From Psoroptes ovis (lineage: Eukaryota; Arthropoda; Arachnida; Sarcoptiformes; Psoroptidae): a stretch of 64,000 nt of DNA. Where the stretch lies: contig PQWQ01000025.1 in NCBI GenBank assembly GCA_002943765.1, positions 434,001 through 498,000 on the forward strand. The letters are read 5' to 3'. The notes below the pieces were generated by a model. That model did no database searches and was not told where the DNA came from. It saw only the letters and a program-made list of their open reading frames with translations. The stretch's first letter is position 1, and every line of letters starts with the position of its first letter. Positions 32,366-44,300 of the stretch are shown piece by piece. The position numbers were made by a program, and so were the translations under genes.

Positions 32366-35300
32366 TTAAAAATTTGGCGAAAAACAACAAGTCCATAGAC
32401 TACTACTACTACTGCCACCGCTACCACCACTGCCTAATCCACAACATGTTTTACTACTACTACCATTGTCACCACCACTACTACTTCGCTGATTATTTTT
32501 TGATGATGAACGATCGAAATCAATTTCTTCATAATCATAATCATCATAATTATTGTGATGATCGATATCATCGATACAATCGATATAATATAAATTTTTC
32601 AAAATATTTTTTTCATTTTTCAATTTTCTATGTGGATGATGATGATGATCGTCACTATTAGTGAATGTAGACGATGTAGCAGATCTTGAAGATGAAGACA
32701 TTGTCGATGCTAATCGCCGAAACATTGATTTGCGATTGCGCAGTTCACTGACACTTGTAGACATTAAACGATGAAACAGATCCAACATTGATTTATTTGG
32801 ATTCGAATTCGAATCATGTGTTTCTGGCGGTAAATTTGATTTATGAAATAATTCATTCGATGAACAGTCAGATGAACATGATGCGGATGATTCGAATGAT
32901 GCAGTCGATACGACTGAACCATCATCATTCGATGTAACGGAATTTGATTTCGACAATTTTTTCCTCGGTTTTTGTTTACAAATTTCTACACTGTCATCTT
33001 GGTGATTTATGTTCATCATCTTTCTACCTGTCATTTTTGACGGCAGAAAGAAAAATGATGATGATCGAAGTGTTGTCGATGATTTCATGTTCTGTTGTGA
33101 CTGTGGCTGCAGCGGCTGTTGTGACTGTAACGGCTGTTTGACATGTTTACAATTATGATTGTTTATTGTGACTGTTGCTGCCGCCGGCTGTTGCTGTTGT
33201 GGCTGTCTAGCTTTTTCATCGTTTATAGACGGCGCCACCATCGCCAGCACCGGTAAGCATTTTTTTGATTTATGACCTGCAGTGGCTGCAGTGTTCAACT
33301 GGTGAAATACTGAACAATTGTGAATGATAGGTGGCGCTGCTGCCGGTATATTTGGCGTCGTTGGCAGTGGTTTTACTTGATTTGTGACGCGATGTTTAAT
33401 GACTGGCGATGCAATGATGGCTGGTATCATGGCCACCGTTGTCCCGTATGGAGTCGAATATGTCTGCAAGGCGTAGGGGCTATTGTTCAGCATGTTTTGT
33501 GTGGGACAAGCCATGGGCAATGGCTGGTAATCGGCCATGTAATTTGATTTAGAATTTTTCAAGGGTTTCAACCCATGACTAGAATCATTTTCCAATATTT
33601 TACGATTCGCTAATAAAGGTGAACCTTTTGGTGATTTATGATGATGATGATGATGATGGGCAGTAGCAGTGGTGGTGGCGCTGTTGAGCATTTGTAATTT
33701 TGTAAATGATTCATTTTTATGGCCGCTTTCTTTCGTGGATTTCGATGATTTGGAAGATTTGGGGTGATGATTCGATGAACCCTTTGATTCAGTCGAATCA
33801 TTGGCAATCTTCATCGACCTTCTCGCCGGTAGAAGCGGTGAAAATGTTGATAAATTAGGTGTAAATAGTTGCTGCTGCTGATGCGGCAGCTGCAAAGGCT
33901 GATTATTGCGACTATTACCGTCGTTGGTGGTAATCAACGAATCTATTGGATTATAATAAGGGTTATAGTCATAATAATAATCATAATTATCCTCCTGATC
34001 ATGATCATTATCATAATTGTTATTTTCAGTGTTGGTGCTATTATTAGATTCGGCTATTTCGGCTGCTGCTTCTTGTTTTAATGCTTCTTCAGCCGATAAT
34101 TTTGTCAATGATTTACGCCAACCAACTAATTTTGCATCAGATATTTGTGCTAATTTAACAGTTGTAGCTGATGTAGCTGTTGCTGTTGAAATGGGTAGAT
34201 AATGGTGTTGTTTTTGGTGATAATTACGACTATTTCCACTCAATATATCATCATATTCTTCCATCGGCTGTTTCGCCGTTGTCGACCCATGGAACCTAGG
34301 GCTATATGGTGATCCTGTCAGTTGATGGTCAGCTGAATTCGCAGTGGAAGGCTTATGGCTTGAACTTGGCTTGCTAGGTCTTGGGCCTTGATTGACACTG
34401 TGGTGACCAATAGGGCTATGCTTGGGATGATGGTGGTGGTTGTGCTTGGACCTTTGTTGATTTCGCTGATATTCCAGTCCGGCTAATATGGCTGAATCGA
34501 ATACTTCCTATGATGGGGTAGAAATAGAATGAGTTATTTGATATTTAAAAAGTTTTTCAAAGGTTCAAACCTTTAAATTTTTTTGGGTCAACGCCGAACA
34601 TTCGATATAACAAATGGCACCCAATTTTCGTGCCATATTTTTGGCATAATCCGATGATATCGGCTCTTCGCCACTGGTCGCATTCAGCTCGATCAACACT
34701 TTGACATCATGCCGTAGATCACATTGGGTACCGATCATTATGAACGGTGGAATGGTCGAATGATTACTACCCTTGTATTGATTATTCTCGGCAAATGTTC
34801 GCCGTATCTCGGGCAACCATTTACGGCGAACATTATGAAATGATCGCGGCGATACGACCGAGAAGGCGACCAAAAATATGTCCGTATTACTGTAACATAG
34901 GGGCCGTATTGAGTCGAAGTCGTCCTTCATTTAGTATAAAGTAAACAAAGCATTAATTCAATTGTGGCTAAAAAGTGTCAAAAAATAACAATCATTAAAT
35001 GTCAATTTTATACAATGCAAATACACGCATTGTATAAACAGCAGCAACCTTTTTGCGCAAGTTTTACACCAACAAAAAACAAACAAAAGGCAAAAATCAA
35101 TGAATCATTGAATGATCATCATCATGCACTTAACCTACATTTTTGTTTACAGCCAGCCAGCAAACAAACAAACAAAATGTCTGTGATTCACAAAGCCATT
35201 CAAAGCCTCTGAAAATTGGTCCATTCATAGATTTGATTACAAAACACATCTTTGATCATTATAAAAGGTTGTCCGGAAAGTTTTGGCCAATTTTCATTGA

Positions 35301-38300
35301 GCAACTCTATTGTGATTGAGCCGAATAAACTTTTCGGACAACCACCTAATATATTTTTGTTTGCTTGGCCTGTTTTTTTTTCATTCATTGAATTTCTATT
35401 TATAAATCATTAAAATGAATAATTCAATCAATGTGTTCGTTTGTGTTTAATCATTTACAATCCAAAAACCATTGATTAGCTATGATCATCATCGACAACA
35501 ACATCTCATTTATGAATGACCCTTTGGCCATTCATTCATTGAAAAAACAGATTCAAGTACACAAAGCTATAATCATCATTAACACACACACAAAGTATTA
35601 GATTGTCCGGAAAGTTTTGACCGATTTTCATGAGCAACTCTATCCGATTAAGCCGAATGAACTTTTTGGACAACCAAATATATATTCAATGTGTAATCGA
35701 TCAGTCAGTGATCACATCAACCAACAAAAAAAAAACCGGTCATCAATCATTGATTCGTCCATCCATCATCCACCGATCAATCATTGAATGTATGAATGGC
35801 CCAAAACACACTCATATATTCAAATCATCATTCAACAAATGATCGATTGATCAATGAATGACCATTGGTCATTTTCGAATCGATTTAATTGGATAAAATT
35901 CAAAGCTAACCGATTAAATGATGTATCGATTGTATCAATCATTTGAAAAAAAAATTGTGTCATGATACTAATAATCATCGATATAATTATAACTTGTAAT
36001 TTGAAATTTGTACATTGTAAGTAATACACATGTATTAATCCTTATCTGGTCATATATAAGGCTGTCCGTAAAGTTCTGACCGATTTTCATGAACAACTCT
36101 ATGGGGTTAAGCCGAATGAACTTTTCGGACAATCTAAATATTTTTTTCATTTGAAAATTTGAACAAATCGTCATCATCATCATTATCACATGATAATGAA
36201 ATACGATGCTCTAGATTTCAGATCAAAGATAATGGCTGATACACACCGTTTGATTACAGGTTGATGGATGCTAATTTCAATCAGATCATTTCGGTTGTTC
36301 GGCCGAACAACAACAAATGTTTATTAATAACAAATGATCTAATTATAAATCGAATCGAACATCTCTCATTACTTCGATTGACAGTTTTTGGTTTTTGGAT
36401 TTGTCCGCTAAAATTGATAAGGCTATAACCTTAGAGAAATTTTTACAATCAAATAGATTATTCCCTAGCAATTTTCGGCTAAAATTGGTGAGGTTATAAC
36501 CTTGTAGAAATTTCGAAAAAATAAAAGGCTTTGAACTGCAAATTTTCGGCGAAAATTTGATGAGGTTATAGCCTTATAGAAATTTTAGAAAATGGAGAAG
36601 GCTATACACTGGTAATATTCTAAGTGATTAGATCACTAATTGGATCGTCGTTAATCAATGCACGAATGTCAATAGACCAATTACCATTGATTTTTATGTT
36701 GTTTCGGATCACCTGTTCAATGCACCTGTGCGCTTGATAGTTTTAGGATTAAAGCTTTGTTATGTAACTCAAAGCTTTCTCTTGTATTGTTTTTCTTTTG
36801 TCGTTGAACATCATTTGAATCACACCTACGCGCGCCGAACGCCTTTTACAAACAAAAACAAATCGATTTATGAGTAATTTGTACTACTGAGTTTCAAGTT
36901 TTAATTCAGAGTTTTAAAATTCAATTTCGTAGTTTTCAAGTTGAATTTCGTAATTTTTTCATTCAAAATTACATAGCAAAACTCTGAAAATCAACTTGAA
37001 AACTTTGAAAATAAATTTTAAAACTCCGAATTAAAGCTTTAAACTCTGTTAATAAAGGCAAATGATCATAGTGTTTGCCTATTAAAAATTCATGAACATT
37101 AATTGACATTCGTGGGCGTTTGCTTTATCACTTACACATTACTCATTGCGCACACATACACACCCCTTTCAAAGCCTCCAAAAACGTTCAACAGGTAATC
37201 GGTTAACCCTTTAAGCAAACTGATTAACCTTCAAAAAAAAACCTTCATGGAAAAAATTGAAATCTCTTGAAGCAATGTAAAGCAAGTGGTAATTTGAGCA
37301 ACAAAAATTAAATCACGAAAATTTTCTTAACTGATTTCTTCACTCCATTTTCATATCTTCAAAAATTTAATTCCATCATTCATATATCATCGTGATATAA
37401 GAACAAAAAAAAACTGTAATTTTTCTAATTATAAACGACACAATTTTTACAAAGCTTATGGATGAGATGAGGCTGTCCGAAAAGTTTTGACCAATTTTCA
37501 AAGCAAACGTCTATTGAAAAATCCGCCAGAACTTTTCGAATAACCCAGCGATATCAAATGAATTATTAATATATGTGTGTCTAAAGGATTATTTAATCAG
37601 TGGAAACATCTTGAATTTTTTTTTTTTTTTTTTTTGATAATCTTAAAATCACATTCACATCGAATCAAACATACCATACACATAATCAATCAGTCATGGC
37701 ATTCTTTGATCATTTTCAAAGATTTGATTTTCAGATTTCATTTTCATAATTTCAAGATTAACAATGATGATTAAAACACTGATTTATACAATGAAATCAC
37801 TTTCAATGTATTTTCGAATATTTTTTTGAAATCTGACCCTTGTGACCTCATAGATAGATAATCTCATAATTATCTGGTGAAAAACATTCATTATAACAGG
37901 ATGTAACAGCAGGCAAGCATCAAGTATTAATGTAAAAATCAAAATTCAAAGGTCAAAGGTCACAGATGTTTTTCTTCAATCAAATTTTGTAATAATCTCA
38001 AAGAGGATATTACCTTTGAAGATGTCAAAGTTCAGAGAGAATTCAGACAGACAACTAATAATGATTATCATCAAAAGACATCTTGGAAATATTTATCATT
38101 ATTCGAGGTCATATACACAAATGAAATGACGACGAATATCAAAGTGCACATTTTTACGACTTGAAACTACTTCAAATCATCGATGCTTAAAAGGTATAAC
38201 CTTGACAATGGTCATTGTACCTCACCGAATAGACAGACGGCTAATAATAACAATGATGCTCAGCAATTACACAGGTATAAACCTTATCATTCTCATTGTA

Positions 38301-41300
38301 CTGATGAACACAATGGCCATAAAAATAGCATCAAAATTGATCATAAAAATTAATTAAAAAATTTTCCGAAAACTTTTTTTCCGAAAAATTTCCAGCCTCT
38401 TCAAAGGCTACAACCTTTGCCAATGTTCAGCCACCGGCTGATTCAGCCAGCTGAATCGTAGTATATATGGTCGTGACTGTCGACTCACACTTTCAATGGT
38501 CTCGGTCGGTCGGTCGTAAAAGTTTTACGAGTTTTTTGGTTGAATTTAAAATTCAAAAAAATACCTGATTTTATGAATGGCCCCTTTTAAATTTTTTCAA
38601 TGAATTCTTGGCATATCTCGTCGCGCAAGGTCGAATTGAATTGAATCATCAAGCAGAATGTTCAAAATTCATTGTTACCAACGCCAGTGGTGGTGGCCAA
38701 CCTTTGACCGGCTCTACCAAAGAATTCGAAATTCGAATGTGATCAAATTACAAAGGTTTTTACAGGTCTAAAGGTTGTACAAAAGGTGCTGACCTGTTCT
38801 TCAGGTCGAGGAAACAAGTTTGATTGTTGTCTCGATGCCATACACTGGTCCGGCTCAGTGACCTTTTGACAAAAGGTTCAAAGGTAAACACATCTACATC
38901 ATTTATTCTCGCGCACTCATACACTGCCACAATTGACAACTGCGCATGCGCAGTAGACAAATTCAAATTTGATGGCCGAAAAAAAGTTTCCGAGAAAAAA
39001 TGTTTACGAAAATTTTGCCAATGATTTTCTCCCGGGAACATTTTTTTTCCATTTACACACAAACACAAACAAAAACAATTTAAAATGATAAACAAACAAA
39101 TGAATTCCACTTACTTGTCCGGCAGTATCATATAATTGTAGCTGACATGGTTTATTATCGATCGTGACCAACACTGTTGAAATAGACAAAAAAATAAATT
39201 AGAAATAATTAGAAATGAAGAAGAAGAACAATTAGTTATTTGATAACAACGAATAAACATGAACAAAAACAAAAACAGTTAAACACAAACACAAAAAGAT
39301 ATTAGGTTGTCCGAAAAGTTTTTGCCGATTATATGATTAGGGAATTATGAGAAAATCGGCAACAATTTATCGGATAACCTAATAATTAAACAAATTTGAT
39401 TCGAAAAGGATGCTAAGGATGGAAATATGGCCAAAGACAATTATAAATCGAAATTTTCGGAAAGATTTTTACCGAGAATTTTTTTCGGAAATTTTTTCCC
39501 CCAAAAAAATTTTTACAGAAATTATTGTTTGTGTTAAAATATTAGGTTGTCCGGAAAGTTATGGCCGATTTTCATGAGCAGCTCTATTGATAAAGCCGAA
39601 TAAACTTTTCGGACAACCTAATACTGGAGATAATTTGATGGAGATGAGAATGGATAATTATCGTTTTATCATTTCAAATTTTGACGATAATTATCCATTC
39701 ATTTTGCCATTCATTTACCATTATTCGTCAATTTCCTATACAGGAATTTTCGTATTCGAGTCTCTGGAGTCATTTTTTTTTCGTTTTGTTTATTTGAAAT
39801 TTGACCTTAAAACCCTTTGCGTGTATGTTTCATTCGATGGAATTACCGAATAAACAAATAGCTAAGTACCACTATCAAATCGTAAATATTAAAATGAAAA
39901 CAAATCGTGATCATCAATGAACAATAGGAACCTATTTATCTATTTTTCAATATTGGCTCATATCTTCATTTATTTGGGGTTTTTGTTTATTTTAAATGTG
40001 ATACGATACAAAAGCAAAGACAATTTTTGTTTTTAAAATGACAATTTTACGGGTTGACGTAGTGCTACGCTCGGCGCACGACACTATAAAGACGTATTAC
40101 TACGTCCATTTTGCCATTGCATTCGTTGTAGCGCCGGCGCTCAATGGACAAAGCAGGAAAAGCAAAGCCGGACAGAAGGTATGTAGTAGCAAAGTACCAG
40201 TCAAATTTCGTTAAAATTTGATTTAAAAAATGACTGTTTTTGTTGTTTACCTGAATAATACAATCGAAAAAAAATTCATGGAAAAAATACGGAAATTTAC
40301 ATCATTAAAAATTACTGTTCATTCATTCATTGAATTTTGACACCGGAAAAAAAATTCGAATGTTTGTGTCTGTAAATCCACCACCATTAGAAACCTATAT
40401 GAAAATGAACAGTGGAAAAAAAGGGGTGGAAATACAGGAGTCACATGCATTAGGAATCGTTTGTCGACTGCCAAGCCAAGCTAAGCGGCTTAAGATGCTT
40501 GATTTTTTTTTTTTTTTTTTTTGATCTGAGATCTTTAAAAGTTCAAAAATCACCATGAAACATTGACACACAAAGCTTATTGTTTGATTGACATTTTCAC
40601 TTATATTCATTATGATTGATTGATTGATTGATCATTTTTTTTTACAAAATTCAATTCATACATTGAAAGTAGAAGTTTAACCCTAGAATTTTCAAAAGGT
40701 TAACTATGTATGATTGTGATATATGCTACTATTGGGCCATGATAATCAAGCTCAAGTCTCAGGTCTTGGGCCTTTACCTTAATCATTCGAAAAGCTTTCA
40801 ATGGTCATAGACTGAGATTAATCATCTTAGGAGCTTTGAAAATCATCAAGTTTTGAGGTCAATCATCAGTCAGTCAAGTCATTGATTAAATGAATGACAT
40901 AAGATTTAAGGGATCAAAATCCGCACACAAACATTGTAATTATAAAATTAAAATAAATACAAAAAAGGGGGCTATTCACAAATGAAATGATAATTATCAT
41001 TATTATAATATTAGGTTGTCCGGAAAGTTTTGGCCGATTTTCATGAACAACTTTCGATTGTGATTAAGCCGAATGAACTTTTCGGACAACCTTATAATTT
41101 ATAATTGTCGTATTCATTCATTCATTTTGAGAATAATTTCATCCCCCAATATTAATATGTCATCATTAATCATTGAAAGGATTAGACCTTTTGTCAAAAC
41201 ATGTAATTTTGCGACAATTTTATAGAAGTTAAAGGGGCAATTTTCCAGAAATTTTCAGAGAAACTTTCCAGAAATTTAATGGAAAACTTTCCAGAAGTTT

Positions 41301-44300
41301 GGGGAAAACTTTTTCCGAGAAATTTCTGTAAAAATTCCGACGAAAATTTCTCAAGAAAAACATTTATGAATAACCCCTTCAATGGCCAACCGCCATTCAG
41401 CCAGACCAATTCATAATTATATGATTCTTATATCATTATTTTCCATTCACAAATGTCAATGTCTTTGATTCAATAAGATGGATGAATACAATTCTTTAAG
41501 AAATAGGAAGTGAAAATAAACCAGTTTTTAGCCAATCAGATTGGCCAAATATGGGGCCATTCACAAACAACTGTTACACTGATCGACAATTCAACCGATC
41601 AATGAGAATCAAAAATCGATCAAAAAATCAATTCGATTGATTGAATTGATTCCTGAATAATCATTTCAACCAGATTGAAGAGTACGAGAGTTAATGAACT
41701 CCGAAACATTCGAATTTCGAATCATTCGAATTAATCAAATTTGAATTAATTAATCGATTTAATCGATTCATTTCATTCGATATGATTCGAAATTCGAATG
41801 ATTTGAATGATAATCGAATGATTCGATTTTCGAATCTTTCGAATATTATTTCCTTGTTCATAAATTCATTAATAAAATAATGATTCTCATAATTCTCATA
41901 GACATCACAAATGTGTCTGTGTCAGTGTTTAATGAACTCTAATTTCAAAATATTCCCACACACATTACAACACAGCAAACAGCAGCAAACACAGATTACT
42001 TCAATTTGTGCATACGCTTTGCACTCGAAAGGCGCCTGGTGAGCACCACAACAAAGCAGAGCCTTCAGCTCTGCTGGCGCCTGTGAGGCATTTTATCAGC
42101 GTAGAAATAGTTGAAGATTTAATTGGCTTTGAGCTGCCGGTTGAAAACAAAAAAAAAGTAGTTGCCGAGTGCAAAGCTTTCAATGCATTAAATTGCATGT
42201 AAAACACATGGAAAAATTCATATTTTTTCAAATGAAAAATTCAAGGAAAATCTCATAACCTTGATTTTTTTTCTTGGTTCGATTTAAAAACAATTATTTG
42301 AATAGACACAATCATAATGGTGATAATCTAAAAAATAATTCGTGACAAATTATTATCATTCATTTGGAAGAATGAATGATAATGTGAAAAATTCGAATTT
42401 TTCCGAAAATCTCACCGGCATAACAGTCGAAGATTTTTCAAATAAATGGCAGCAAACTTGCTGCCATTCTCATCATGAATGAGTCCAATGCCCGTGTCAG
42501 TGCCGGGCTGAGCAAATAACATGCTCAAACAATCAAACGTGAAAATAACGTAGTCAGCCGATAGTGGGGCTTATGACAGCTTGAATTTTCCAAATTTTGA
42601 AGTTTGAAGGTATGCAAATTCACAGGTTAATTTTAATTCATTTCATTCAAATACATCTTAAAAGATTAAAGATCATTCATTGAAGGTTCACATGACCTTT
42701 ACAAGCACTAGTGACCTATGCTTAAGGTCCGTAAGGCGATTTCTTTTAAAAAAAATTCCAAACCACCTGTTGATTCTAAGCTTGATGACCGATTCATTAA
42801 ATCGACTTCAATTAACCTTCGATCAAAATTAGCCTTTGATTAACCTTCAAAAATTCAAATCAAAGTTCGATGATCGAGATTCGATGTTCGAAAATACCGT
42901 TTGAATTCGAATCGAATTCATTTGAATAATCAATCAAGCGGATCATTCATAAATGACGAAAGGATTGTTGCGCAATCGTTCTAAGATGAATATCAAAGGG
43001 GTCTTCCACACAACAAATTACCACCACAAACAAACCGATAAACGACAAGTATTATCGGTCAATGGCCAGCAGCAGCAGCAGCCACAGCATCAAATATTGA
43101 CCAACAATAAATGAATATGTCAGTAGTGGTGGATACACTCGAAAATAATGATTATCAGTGGAAATAAATGAATGGGTTAAGACGATAAATCATATCTTAA
43201 AAATAAGGTTTTCAACACAATAACAGCTTTGCACTGCCAAAGGTACATATCTACTGCAGGCTATCCGTCAGCCATAAAGAATACATTAACCTCCTCCGAA
43301 TTATATCATTAACTACCAATCTATTAGGCTGTCCGAAAAGTTTTTGCCAATTTTAAGATGTTTTTCAATTAGTAAATCGGCAAAAACTTTTCGGACAACT
43401 ATAATGGTAAGATCTATTTATCATCTTACCCTTTGATGGTTATTTATTATGATAAATTGATATATCAACACAAGCCAAGCCAAGCCAACAACCACAATCG
43501 ATTCACCTGTCTACGCAAGTTTTCAACAATAAAGGGAATGACCCCCCATATCAAAATCTAAGGTAATTCCATCCCCCTTATACCCCTTAAAATGCCTCAA
43601 ATGCATTAACTGCTAATGCAGCTGATATATTCGACTGCTTTTGAAAGGGTCGATACCTTTTACAAATGAATGAAAATCAAAAACTTCAAAAAAGCTTGAG
43701 AATAACCAAAAGGGGCAGTTGACTTATGGTTTTTTAAGGGCAAAAATTCTAACCATTGAGTAGCGCAGCCCGTGATGGTCTCGGGTTTGGGCCTTTGATG
43801 GGAAATTGATTGATGTATGATCAATCAATTTGATTTCATGAATAAACAAGCATTAAAATACTAATTACACACAACAATATAAGTACTAATCATTCATTAG
43901 TTAGTCGTCAATCAAATGTCAAAACAGTCGAAATAGTCAAAGTTAAATTAAACAAACAAACAAATAATTACAAATTCAAATTAAACAAATAAACCAGTCA
44001 TTCTCAACCGGTGTTCCGCGGCACTTTAGTGTTCCGCGAGATTTCAAAAATGTGCCGCCAAATTTCGTAAATCTAACTCATTCCTTTACTATTCCTTTAC
44101 TTGGTGTGCCGCAAGATTTTGGAAATAAAGGCTTTTCCTTTTTTCAGTGTGCCGCAGCGAAAAAAAGGTTGAGAATGACTGAAATAAACAAACAAAAACA
44201 TCATTCATAAATGACATGTAATTATTTGATAAAATAATCAAATGAGCAAATAATCTGATTTATACAAAATTAGGTAAATCATTGAAAGAATAAACAAACG

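Larger units (their letters stand above)
34925..39114 (-). other. intron 2 of the Rho-type gene (4.2 kb)
   Basis: Bounded by GTAAGT at 39114 and an ATGAAG acceptor at 34925. It holds MITE copies 18-21, a diverged minisatellite relative (36400-36620), a long fold-back (36889-37046) and T tracts. The open frame at 38760-39110 is an intronic shadow. I see no nested gene. Confidence 0.8.

Noticed and set aside
38760..39110. 116-codon minus-strand frame beside RhoU exon 2
   Set aside because: It begins in the intron next to the exon 2 donor and has no family features; the Rho reading is explained by splicing at 39115.
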